50,200 nucleotides of DNA from Nitrospinaceae bacterium (GTDB taxonomy: Bacteria > Nitrospinota_A > UBA7883 > JAJDBK01), in the NCBI GenBank assembly GCA_029261405.1, contig JAJDBK010000040.1:1-50200 (forward strand). Direction: 5' to 3'. Position 1 is the stretch's first letter, and each line of letters starts with the position of its first letter. Under the pieces are notes generated by a model, which was given only the letters and a program-made list of their open reading frames with translations, was not told where the DNA came from and made no database searches. A program made the translations under genes and the position numbers. This document shows positions 17,010-25,635 of the stretch, piece after piece.

Positions 17010-19634
17010 GTGACCCAGCTACCCAGTCAGTACGAACCGAAGGCGGTGGAGGAGAAGTGGAACAGGAAATGGCTTGAAGATGGCCTTTTCGCGGCAGAGG
17101 ACAGCTCCGATAAAAAACCGTACTCCATAGTCATTCCCCCTCCCAACGTGACAGGTGTTCTTCATATAGGACACGCTCTTAACAACACGTTGCAGGACAT
17201 TCTTATCCGTTACAAACGGATGGATGGATTCAACTCGATGTGGATGCCAGGCTCCGATCACGCAGGGATCGCCACCCAGAACGTTGTCGAAAAGGCTCTC
17301 GACAAGGAGGGGATCCATCGCAGTGAACTGGGCCGTGAAAAATTTGTCGAGCGGGTCTGGGAGTGGAAAGAGGAGTATGGGGGAAAAATCCAGGGTCAGC
17401 TAAAAAAACTGGGGGCCTCCTGCGATTGGGACCGGGAGCGGTTCACGATGGACGAAGGTTTATCAAAGGCTGTTCGGGAGGTTTTTGTAACTCTTTACGA
17501 TGAGGGGTTGATATACCAGGGCGAATACCTTATCAACTGGTGCCCCCGTTGCCACACCGCCCTCTCCGACCTGGAAGTCGAATATAACGAGCGGCAGGGA
17601 CACATGTGGCATATCGAATACCCGGTTGTGGGAACCGGTAAAAAGTTCGTCATCGCCACCACCAGACCCGAAACGATGCTCGGCGATACCGCCGTAGCGG
17701 TAAACCCGGAGGACGAAAGGTATAAGGACCTTATTGGCAAGGAGGTGGCCCTCCCCCTTAAATTCAGAAAAATACCGATCATCGCCGACGAATATGTCGA
17801 TATGTCATTCGGTAGTGGAGCGCTGAAAGTCACACCGGCCCACGATCCGAACGATTTTTTGCTGGGGGAAAAACACTCCCTCGAAATGATATCAATCCTC
17901 GATGGCGACGCGAAAATAAACGAAGCGGGCGCTCCATACACCGGCCTTGACCGGTATGATGCGAGAAAGAAGATCGTGGCCGATCTCGAAGAGAACGGTC
18001 TGCTGGTGAAGGTTGAGGAGCATACCCATTCGGTCGGCTCCTGTTACCGTTGCCACACTGTCGTCGAACCGGGAATATCAAATCAGTGGTTCGTAAAGAT
18101 AAAACCGTTGGCCGAACCTGCGATCAGGGCGGTGGAAAACGGAGATGTAAAATTCGTCCCGAAACATTGGGAGAACACCTATTTCGAGTGGATGAACAAT
18201 ATCCGCGACTGGTGTATTTCACGACAGATATGGTGGGGCCACAGGATCCCCGCCTGGGTCTGCGATGAGTGTGGTGAACTGATGGTTCTGCGCGAAGACC
18301 CGGATAGATGTGTAAAGTGCGGTCATCAATCCCTCACGCAGGAGACTGACGTTCTCGACACCTGGTTCTCATCGGCGTTGTGGCCCTTTTCCACCCTTGG
18401 ATGGCCCGAAAATACCGATGCGCTAAAGACTTTCTACCCGACGTCGGTTCTGGTGACATCGTTTGATATTATCTTCTTCTGGGTGGCCCGGATGATGATG
18501 ATGGGGCTGAAATTTACCGGCAAGGCGCCTTTCGCCGAGGTCTATATACACGCTCTGGTCCGGGACGAAAATGGGCGGAAGATGAGCAAGTCGAAGGGGA
18601 ACACCATCGACCCGCTTGAGATCATGGAAAATTATGGTACCGACGCCATGCGGCTTACCCTGACCGCCCTTGCGGCCCAGGGACGCGACATCAAACTTGC
18701 CGAAGAGCGGATTGAGGGCTACAGGAACTTCGTCAACAAGCTCTGGAACGCATCCCGGTTTGCGCTGATGAACCTTGAGGGATTCGATACGAATAGTCCT
18801 CTCCCGAAAGGGAACCTCGATCTGGCTGACCGATGGATTCTTTCGAGACTGAACAGAACAAACATGGCGGTCAGGAAAGCTTTCGATGATTACCGCTTCA
18901 ACGAGGTGGCCCACGAGCTTTACAGGTTTACCTGGCACGAGTTTTGTGACTGGTACCTTGAGATGATAAAACCGAGGCTCTACGGAAAGGAGCCGGGTGG
19001 AGACGTTGCCCGGGCCGTATTAGCCCATACGCTCAGGGCCACTCTTAAAATGTTGAGTCCCGTCATGCCGTTTGTCACCGAGGAGTTGTGGCAAAAGGTA
19101 TCGCCTGATGGCGGCGCCCTGGCCTTGGCGGAATACCCGGTTCCCGACACTTCGCTCATTGACGACAAGACCGAAAACGATATGAAACTCGTGATGGAGG
19201 TCACCACCGCCATTCGGAACGTCAGAGGTGAACTCGGTGTCAAACCATCAACAATCCTCTCCACATTTATGATGGTCAAGGATAACCCCGGGGCGAAAGA
19301 GACCCTGCAACGTCAACTACCGTTCATCGAGAAACTTGCCAATATCGCCGGGCGCCTGACCGAAGAGCCATCCGATAAACCGGAAAACACCGCTGTGGCC
19401 GTGGCGGGTGGAGTGGAGCTTTATGTCGACCTTGAAGGGCTTGTGGACGCTGGTGAGCGGAGAGCCAAGATCGAAAAGGAGCTTGGCAAACTCGAAAAGG
19501 AGATTGCTATCTTCGAGAAAAAACTGGGGAACGAGCGCTTTGTCGCAAACGCTCCCCCCGAAGTTGTGGAGAATGCGCGGGGAAAGCTTGAGAAGGCTAA
19601 AGCGGAAGCGGAGAAACTGAAGGGCCATTTATAG
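17010..19634 (+). CDS. valS: Valyl-tRNA synthetase
   Basis: An 874-residue class I synthetase that charges tRNA-Val in the cytoplasm. Seen in order: PPPNVTGVLHIGH (HIGH at 52-55), the CP1 editing domain (TTRPETMLGDTAVAV), zinc-finger cysteine pairs (CPRCHT, CYRCHT, CDECG...CVKCG), GRKMSKSKGN near residue 525, the anticodon-binding domain with FCDWYLEMIKPRLYG, and a C-terminal coiled coil (~805-874) typical of ValRS. It starts with GTG at 17010 behind a weak purine-rich site. The length is normal. Confidence 0.98.
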   Translation: MTQLPSQYEPKAVEEKWNRKWLEDGLFAAEDSSDKKPYSIVIPPPNVTGVLHIGHALNNTLQDILIRYKRMDGFNSMWMPGSDHAGIATQNVVEKALDKEGIHRSELGREKFVERVWEWKEEYGGKIQGQLKKLGASCDWDRERFTMDEGLSKAVREVFVTLYDEGLIYQGEYLINWCPRCHTALSDLEVEYNERQGHMWHIEYPVVGTGKKFVIATTRPETMLGDTAVAVNPEDERYKDLIGKEVALPLKFRKIPIIADEYVDMSFGSGALKVTPAHDPNDFLLGEKHSLEMISILDGDAKINEAGAPYTGLDRYDARKKIVADLEENGLLVKVEEHTHSVGSCYRCHTVVEPGISNQWFVKIKPLAEPAIRAVENGDVKFVPKHWENTYFEWMNNIRDWCISRQIWWGHRIPAWVCDECGELMVLREDPDRCVKCGHQSLTQETDVLDTWFSSALWPFSTLGWPENTDALKTFYPTSVLVTSFDIIFFWVARMMMMGLKFTGKAPFAEVYIHALVRDENGRKMSKSKGNTIDPLEIMENYGTDAMRLTLTALAAQGRDIKLAEERIEGYRNFVNKLWNASRFALMNLEGFDTNSPLPKGNLDLADRWILSRLNRTNMAVRKAFDDYRFNEVAHELYRFTWHEFCDWYLEMIKPRLYGKEPGGDVARAVLAHTLRATLKMLSPVMPFVTEELWQKVSPDGGALALAEYPVPDTSLIDDKTENDMKLVMEVTTAIRNVRGELGVKPSTILSTFMMVKDNPGAKETLQRQLPFIEKLANIAGRLTEEPSDKPENTAVAVAGGVELYVDLEGLVDAGERRAKIEKELGKLEKEIAIFEKKLGNERFVANAPPEVVENARGKLEKAKAEAEKLKGHL

Positions 19635-19831
19635 CGGAAAAAAATGCATTCGGTATTTGGTCAGTACGGCCCTGGTTGTTATGATCTTTTATAACCGTCA
19701 ATAATCTGTTGTCGCTGGAATTTTCCAACATGCTGTAAACATGTGGATTATATTGCGTTTAGTCGTTGGTGTCAATATGGCGGGAATGTTGCATCTCTGT
19801 ACGGCGTACAACGAATTACAGGGATAAAGGA

Positions 19832-19993
19832 ATGACCAGCGAACAAAACGAGCTATCTGTCACGAAGGAGATTTTCGATATCTTCTACGATGAGGCCCGT
19901 AAAATCACCAGAAACGACGACGAAGCCCGCGCCTTGAAAGATCAGGCTGTAAGTTATTTCCTGGAGTATTATCCTCTTTCAAAAGCGGGTTAA
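19832..19993 (+). CDS. Small conserved-looking protein, 53 residues
   Basis: ATG at 19832 follows GATAAAGGA, a good ribosome site. The product MTSEQNELSV... is acidic, helical and soluble with no cysteine or membrane segment; EIFDIFYDEARKI and ARALKDQAVSYFLEYY look like two amphipathic helices. I do not recognise it. Its last four bases overlap the 3' end of bamD on the other strand, so the two genes are convergent. The 197 bases upstream hold an ACATG...CATGT inverted repeat but no clear promoter. Confidence 0.6.
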   Translation: MTSEQNELSVTKEIFDIFYDEARKITRNDDEARALKDQAVSYFLEYYPLSKAG

Positions 19994-20745
19994 AGAGTCT
20001 TTTTTAACTTCAGACCCTTTGCCCTCTCCTTTGCTCTCCCGGCAAACTGACTCTCAGGAAAAGTCTTGATCAGGAAAGTGAAAATCGTGGCGGCCCGTTT
20101 GTACGATTGTTCTCGCATGTAACAATCGGCCAGCAGGAAGAGGGCTTCCGGCGCATCGTCTGACTCCGGGTGTTTTTCGTAATATTCGCGTAGCCGTGTT
20201 ATAGCCGATATGTTCTTCTCGACACGATAATAGTATAGAGCTACCTCCATCTCCGAACGTACCAGAACAGTCTCCATCTCTTTCCTGAACTTTACCGCGT
20301 ACTGGACCAGCGGATGCCCCGGATATTTTTGCTCGAACCGTTCAAACTCCTTGATAGCCTTTTTTGAGTTGGTCTGGTCCCGGTCTGCGGAGAAGGAGTC
20401 TTGGTAATAACACATGGCGAGGTAGAATTGCGCCCTGGCTGTATTTCTGTCGAGAGGGAACTGTTCTAAAAATCGTTCGTAATACATTACCGCCTCAAAG
20501 AAATCACCATTCTTGTATACGGAGTCGGCAAGTCCCAGCAACGCTGTTTTCCTGTATGGGGAATCGGGATTTTCGTCCACGGCTTTTCGATAAAGCTCCA
20601 CCGACTGACTGAACCGCCCCCTGGCGTAGTAGTTATTGGCCCTGTTCACGGTTATCGCTTCGGGCTGGATCAGGTCCGCTGTCGAACAGGAGGCCGTCAG
20701 CAGGAGCAGAACCCCCATCGCCGTTGTATACAATCGATTTTTCAT
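19990..20745 (-). CDS. bamD: Outer-membrane assembly lipoprotein BamD
   Basis: A 251-residue lipoprotein of the BAM complex, which inserts beta-barrels into the outer membrane. A signal peptide with lipobox LTASC (C20) is followed by about five TPR motifs; the BamD hallmark RDQTNSKKAIKEFERFEQKYP-like segment is present. The size is right for BamD. Other TPR lipoproteins such as CpoB are possible but the RDQT block favours BamD. No other bam gene lies nearby. Confidence 0.88.
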   Translation of the reverse strand: MKNRLYTTAMGVLLLLTASCSTADLIQPEAITVNRANNYYARGRFSQSVELYRKAVDENPDSPYRKTALLGLADSVYKNGDFFEAVMYYERFLEQFPLDRNTARAQFYLAMCYYQDSFSADRDQTNSKKAIKEFERFEQKYPGHPLVQYAVKFRKEMETVLVRSEMEVALYYYRVEKNISAITRLREYYEKHPESDDAPEALFLLADCYMREQSYKRAATIFTFLIKTFPESQFAGRAKERAKGLKLKKTL

Positions 20746-20902
20746 TTTATCGCTTTTCGCTCGTACCCGTATGTGGTGTCATCAAGGTAACGGAATTGAT
20801 CTTCAAGTAAACTTTACCCTTTATGTTTTGGCTCTTTTGGAAGACTATAAATACATCAAATGGTAGAGCATCGTAACATTTATAACCTTGATCTGGTAGC
20901 CG

Positions 20903-21772
20903 ATGATGGAAAAAGTAGGGGTTGTCGCAAAAACAGGTAGCCCGCTAGCCGCCGAAGGCGTAACAGCCTTGAAAAAGTGGCTTGAGGAGAAGGGAAAAAC
21001 CCTCCTGCTCGATGAGGAGTCCGCCTCTGCGTCGGGTCTTGATTCCGGTGTCACCAAAGATGTCCTGGCGAAGGAGTCTGACCTTATAGTTGTCCTGGGT
21101 GGGGACGGAACCTTTCTTTCTATCGCACGGCTCACCTACACTCGCACCGTGCCGATCCTTGGCATTAATCTCGGCAGTCTCGGTTTCCTCACCGAATTCG
21201 CTTATGAAGACACCCTGAATGCCATGGAACAGGTGTTAAAGGGCGATTTCGAATACGAAGACAGGATAATGCTCGACGTGAGTATTACGAGGGAAGGCCG
21301 ACAGGTGGCCTTCTACACTGTGCTAAACGATCTGGTGATAAACCGCGGTTCTCTTGCCCGGATGGTGACCGTAAACGTCAGGGTGGGGGACCTGTTTGTA
21401 AACAAATACACCTGCGATGGTCTCATAGTGGCGACACCCACCGGCTCCACCGCCTACAACCTGGCCGCTGGTGGTCCGATAGTGCATCCGTCGCTTAACG
21501 CCGTCATTATAAGCCCGATCTGTCCTCACACCCTTTCTAACCGACCGATAGTCCTTCCAGACAACATCACGGCAAACCTTTCGATGGAAAGCGCCACGGG
21601 TGAGGCTGTAGCCACCCTCGACGGACAGGTCGGTTATCAGCTAAGCAGCAGGGACAGGATAGAGGTTAAACGCTCCGATCAGGTGACAAGAGTGATCCTT
21701 TCTGACAAGACAGATTATTACAGACTATTGCGAACCAAGCTCAAGTGGGGAGAGGCGATAAGGCATGACTAG
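20903..21772 (+). CDS. nadK: NAD kinase
   Basis: A 289-residue cytoplasmic enzyme that makes NADP+ from NAD+. The GGDGT motif is at 66-70 (VVLGGDGTFLSIARL), followed by GINLGSLGFLTEF, NDLVINRG and the second glycine-rich block TPTGSTAYNLAAGGPIVHP. The length is typical. The first two codons are both ATG; the second (20906) could also be the start. The 3' end overlaps the following GGDEF gene by 8 bases, so the three genes nadK, GGDEF and recN form one compact operon. Confidence 0.96.
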   Translation: MMEKVGVVAKTGSPLAAEGVTALKKWLEEKGKTLLLDEESASASGLDSGVTKDVLAKESDLIVVLGGDGTFLSIARLTYTRTVPILGINLGSLGFLTEFAYEDTLNAMEQVLKGDFEYEDRIMLDVSITREGRQVAFYTVLNDLVINRGSLARMVTVNVRVGDLFVNKYTCDGLIVATPTGSTAYNLAAGGPIVHPSLNAVIISPICPHTLSNRPIVLPDNITANLSMESATGEAVATLDGQVGYQLSSRDRIEVKRSDQVTRVILSDKTDYYRLLRTKLKWGEAIRHD

Positions 21773-22835
21773 CAGGAAGTGTTCATTTGAGGAGACGGCC
21801 GTTATTGCCCGGAAGGCCATTCCGTTCATGTCGGAGAACCAGATTGCGGTGAATCCGAGGAACTATCACATATGGTACGAGTATTTCCAGAGTACCAGGA
21901 AAGACCTTAAAGATGAACTCGACTCCCTTCTCGACGCCGGGAAACCGATGGATGAAAGGACGATGGAGAAGATCTACGAAAAATTCTTCCACCATTCTTA
22001 CGAAGATGATGAGAGAGAAAAAAAGATTGAGGAGGAGATCAAGGTCATCAACCGTGTCAACCGTGATACGGAGAGGATGTTACGCCCCCTCAGAACCGGG
22101 TTGTCGGAACTTTCGGGCAAAACCGAGGACTACAGCGCCCGGTTGGAGCAGTACGCCAACAAGATCCTCGGCGTAAGCCAGCAGGAGGCGGGATCAGTTC
22201 TCAAGGCGATCAGCTCCGACACAAAAGACGCGGCTATATCAAACAGGTCGGCAAGTGAGCGGATGACCGTATACGCAAAGAGGATAGAAGAGCTTAACTA
22301 CAACCTTACCCGGGCGAGAAAAGAGGCCCGGATCGACGACCTTACCCACATAGCCAACAGGCGCGCATTCAACGAGTCGCTTGAGAGGGAAGTGAAGTGG
22401 GCCACGAAAGTCGGCAAGGTCTCAACGCTCATCATGATCGACATAGATTTTTTCAAAAAGATCAACGATCTCCACGGCCACCAGGTGGGGGACCGGGCGC
22501 TTTCGGGCGTGGCGGGCATCCTTGACAGAAGGTCTACGCAAGACATTACCGTATTTCGATACGGAGGGGAGGAGTTCGCCATTATCCTTCACGACTCCGC
22601 TCTGGATAAAGCTATCGAGGTTGCGGAGAGGTCGCGAAACGAGGTGGGCGGCGCTACTTTCGAGGTGGGTAAAGCCGAGATCAGGATCACGATTTCCCTC
22701 GGAGTATCGGAGATAAAGGGGGGCAGGTCGCTTGATAACAGCTCCCGAATGGCGGACGAGGCGCTCTATCTGGCCAAGGAATCGGGCCGAAACAACGTCA
22801 AGTCGGAACTGGAAATAATAAAAGCCGGATGCTGA
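21765..22835 (+). CDS. Diguanylate cyclase (GGDEF domain)
   Basis: A 356-residue soluble protein. The N-terminal ~80 residues form a helical domain (IPFMSENQIAVNPRNYHIWYEY-like) known at the front of some diguanylate cyclases, followed by a coiled-coil stretch (~85-185) and the GGDEF domain (~186-350). The active loop is GGEEF at 267-271, compatible with synthesis of c-di-GMP from GTP. The region before it (RRSTQD, 255-260) does not give a properly spaced RxxD inhibitory site. It overlaps nadK by 8 bases and recN by 7, so its production is tied to both. Confidence 0.9.
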   Translation: MTSRKCSFEETAVIARKAIPFMSENQIAVNPRNYHIWYEYFQSTRKDLKDELDSLLDAGKPMDERTMEKIYEKFFHHSYEDDEREKKIEEEIKVINRVNRDTERMLRPLRTGLSELSGKTEDYSARLEQYANKILGVSQQEAGSVLKAISSDTKDAAISNRSASERMTVYAKRIEELNYNLTRARKEARIDDLTHIANRRAFNESLEREVKWATKVGKVSTLIMIDIDFFKKINDLHGHQVGDRALSGVAGILDRRSTQDITVFRYGGEEFAIILHDSALDKAIEVAERSRNEVGGATFEVGKAEIRITISLGVSEIKGGRSLDNSSRMADEALYLAKESGRNNVKSELEIIKAGC

Positions 22836-24523
22836 AGGATCTTACGGTCACAGACTTTGCCATAGTCAAAACAGCCAGGGTGGAGTTTCATCCCGGATTC
22901 AATGTGCTGACCGGAGAGACCGGAGCGGGCAAGTCGATCATGGTTGAAGCGTTCGAGGTTGTGGTAGGTGGTCGTCCTGTGGTGGAGATGATAAGGACCG
23001 GGTGCGACAAGGCTGTGGTAGAGGCCCGTTTCGATATCTCCGGGAACGAAGAGGCCATCTTGTGGCTCTCGTCGGCTGGAATGGAGGGGGAAGAAGACCT
23101 CATCCTCAGGCGCGTGGTTTCCCGGGCCGGGAAGAACAGGGTCTTTATCAACGGCGCCATGGCAACCGCCGGTCAACTAAAAGAACTCGGAAGAACGCTG
23201 GTCGATATCCACGGTCAGCACGAGAGCCAGAACCTTTTTGAACCGCAAAAGCATATCTCTTTTCTCGACCGGTTTTTGTCGCTCACAGAATCGGTTGAGC
23301 GATACCGGGCCGTCTACTACAGTTACATCGAACTTAAACGGGAACTTAAATCGTTGACGGAGGGGAGGCGCGAGCTTGCCAGAAAAAAAGACCTGCTCGC
23401 CTTCCAGGCCGGGGAGATCGAAAACGCCGCCCTGATACCCGGAGAAGACACCGAACTTGCCAGGGAACGGAAAATTCTGGCAAACGCCGGGAGACTGGTG
23501 GAACTTGCAAACAGCGTCACATCTCTACTCGAAGAGGGGGAGAGCCCGGCCAGCTCCACTATCCGGGCCGCCCTGCGATCAGGCGAGGCCATGGCGGAAA
23601 TTGATAGCGGCGCCAGGCCTGTAGCGGAACTGCTGGCATCTACCCTTATCCAGCTCGAAGAGGCTACGACGGAGACAAGAAGTTACGCCGAAACGTTGGA
23701 ACATGAGCCGGAGCGGTTGGAGCTTATCGCAGAGCGGTTGAACCTGATAGGTAGCCTGAAGAAGAAATATGGCGACACCATTGAGGATATCGTCCGGTTT
23801 GGAGGGGAGGCGCGAGAGGAGCTTGAGTCGATAGATCTTTCGGTGGAGAGAGCCGACGCTCTGGGCATTGAGATAAAAAAAGTGGAAGAGAAAGTCTGTG
23901 CAATGGCCCTTGAACTCGATAAGGCCAGGAGAAGTGGCGCGGACCGGTTTGCGGGAGGTGTCCTTCAACAGCTCATGGAACTTGACATGGAACGGGCCGC
24001 TGTAACGCCTGAGTTTACTTACGAGAAGGATGACGAGAGTCCATGTCAAATGGGAGGGGAGTCGGTAGCGCTCAACTCAAACGGTATCGGCAGGATGGAG
24101 ATACTCTTTTCGGCCAATCCGGGAGAGGCGTTAAAACCGCTCTCGAAGATAGCGTCGGGGGGAGAAATCAGCCGGGTGATGCTTGCTATCAAATGCGCTA
24201 TGGCGGATAAACAACCTTCACCCGTGATGGTTTTTGATGAGGTTGATACAGGTGTTGGAGGGGTGACCGCAGACCGGATTGGCGAAAAACTTCGCCTGCT
24301 GGCCGAAACCTCGCAGGTATTTTGCGTTACCCATCTGGCTCAGGTGGCAAGCCAGGCTATCGCCCACTTCAAGGTGGAGAAAAACCTCGCAAGCGGTAGA
24401 ACGGCGGTTACGGTAAGAGACCTCGACCGGGAAGGGCGAATTCACGAACTCGCAAGGATGGCCGGCGGCGAAAAAGCCTCTTCCGCGGCGAGAGCGTGGG
24501 CGGAGGAGGCTCTGGGAAACTAG
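22829..24523 (+). CDS. recN: DNA repair protein RecN
   Basis: A 564-residue SMC-like ATPase acting in double-strand break repair. Walker A is GETGAGKS (residues ~30-37); the coiled-coil arms span ~150-380; the signature and Walker B region reads IASGGEISRVMLAIK and PVMVFDEVDTGVGG, followed by VFCVTHLAQVAS. The length matches RecN. The start ATG 22829 overlaps the GGDEF gene. The stop codon TAG (24521-24523) includes the first bases of the MITE-like copy B, so the element sits exactly at the gene's end and may have supplied the stop. Confidence 0.96.
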   Translation: MLKDLTVTDFAIVKTARVEFHPGFNVLTGETGAGKSIMVEAFEVVVGGRPVVEMIRTGCDKAVVEARFDISGNEEAILWLSSAGMEGEEDLILRRVVSRAGKNRVFINGAMATAGQLKELGRTLVDIHGQHESQNLFEPQKHISFLDRFLSLTESVERYRAVYYSYIELKRELKSLTEGRRELARKKDLLAFQAGEIENAALIPGEDTELARERKILANAGRLVELANSVTSLLEEGESPASSTIRAALRSGEAMAEIDSGARPVAELLASTLIQLEEATTETRSYAETLEHEPERLELIAERLNLIGSLKKKYGDTIEDIVRFGGEAREELESIDLSVERADALGIEIKKVEEKVCAMALELDKARRSGADRFAGGVLQQLMELDMERAAVTPEFTYEKDDESPCQMGGESVALNSNGIGRMEILFSANPGEALKPLSKIASGGEISRVMLAIKCAMADKQPSPVMVFDEVDTGVGGVTADRIGEKLRLLAETSQVFCVTHLAQVASQAIAHFKVEKNLASGRTAVTVRDLDREGRIHELARMAGGEKASSAARAWAEEALGN

Positions 24524-24732
24524 GGGTCTGTCGGACTTAGGATGATTCTGCTACAAAGTGGCTCGACCACAGCGATATGGCCCGGTTTTGGCCAGATTAT
24601 CCACCCTTTTTCGGCGAAGTGGCGCGGCCACAGCGATTACACCTCAAAACAGCGAACAATCGGACTCAAAACCGGGCTTATCGCTGTGGCCGAGCCACTT
24701 CGCTAACGAACCCCCAGGTCCGACAGACTCCT
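24522..24732. repeat. MITE-like element, copy B (211 bp)
   Basis: The ends AGGGGTCTGTCGGACTT (24522-24538) and AGGTCCGACAGACTCCT (24716-24732) are inverted repeats with a few mismatches and match copy A at 433-624 in reverse orientation. The interior carries three ~16-bp palindromes at 24558-24573, 24619-24634 and 24683-24698. The element exactly fills the space between the recN stop and the DUF1848 start codon. Confidence 0.8.
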
Positions 24733-24740
24733 GGCTACTT

Positions 24741-25622
24741 GTGATAATCTCCGCATCCCGACGAACAGACATTCCCGCCCTTCATTCCGAATGGTTTGCA
24801 GACAAGATAAGGAGAGGGGAGGTCACTGTTCGCAATCCTTACAACCGACGTGAACGGATAGTCTCCCTGAAACGTAAAGATGTGGACGGTTTTGTCTTCT
24901 GGTCGCGTAACTACGAACCTTTCATTGAATGCCTCAAGTCTATCCACGCGAAAGGCTACAGATTTTATTGCCACTTCACTATTATCGGATATCCGCGTTT
25001 TATCGACAGGGGCTCACCTGCGGCAAGGAAAGCTGTCGATACTGCAAAGAAACTTGGCGACCTGTTCGGCCCCGAAACAGTGATATGGAGGTACGACCCG
25101 ATCCTGCTTACATCCCGGACCGACCCTGCATGGACCCTGGATAATTTCGGCGGGATAGCCAGATTGATTCGCGGCGCTACCGACACATGCGTCATCTCGT
25201 TCGTGGACAGATATCGGAAGAGTGAACGGAATCTCTCCATAGCTTTGGCGAAAGGAGACGCGCTTTTGTCTCACCCGTCGGAGGAGGGGATAGTCTCTCT
25301 CGCCAGTCTTATGGATGATGAAGCGCGCAATAACGATATAGTAATGAAGACCTGCTGTGAGAGCGATGTAGCCCTTAAAACCTCTCTCCCTGAAGTGTCG
25401 TGCATCGACAAAGAGAGGATGGAGCGGGTTAGCGGGACTCTTCCCGACGACCTTGAACGTAACCGCACGCGAGCCGGATGCAACTGTTACAAGTCGGTCG
25501 ATATAGGGGCTTACGACACTTGTGTTCTCGGATGCGCATACTGTTACGCTAATAACTCTGTAGCCAGCAGTGCGAAACGGGTGAAATCGATAAGACCGGC
25601 AAGTGAAGGTCTGTGGCTTTGA
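24741..25622 (+). CDS. DUF1848 protein with C-terminal Cys cluster
   Basis: A 293-residue protein of the DUF1848 family. It starts IISASRRTDIPALHSEWF, contains FWSRNYEPF and WRYDPI, and ends with the cysteine-rich signature CNCYKSVDIGAYDTC followed by LGCAYCYANN, which resembles a radical-SAM-type CxxCY site placed at the C-terminus. The function is not established; iron-sulfur binding is likely. The GTG at 24741 gives the family's usual N-terminus (M-I-I-S-A-S-R-R-T-D). No ribosome site precedes it because the MITE-like element ends only 8 bases upstream, so expression may be weakened or element-driven. The longer frame reaching back to 24558 only translates the repeat. Confidence 0.85.
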   Translation: MIISASRRTDIPALHSEWFADKIRRGEVTVRNPYNRRERIVSLKRKDVDGFVFWSRNYEPFIECLKSIHAKGYRFYCHFTIIGYPRFIDRGSPAARKAVDTAKKLGDLFGPETVIWRYDPILLTSRTDPAWTLDNFGGIARLIRGATDTCVISFVDRYRKSERNLSIALAKGDALLSHPSEEGIVSLASLMDDEARNNDIVMKTCCESDVALKTSLPEVSCIDKERMERVSGTLPDDLERNRTRAGCNCYKSVDIGAYDTCVLGCAYCYANNSVASSAKRVKSIRPASEGLWL

Positions 25623-25635
25623 TAGCTGTTTGCAG

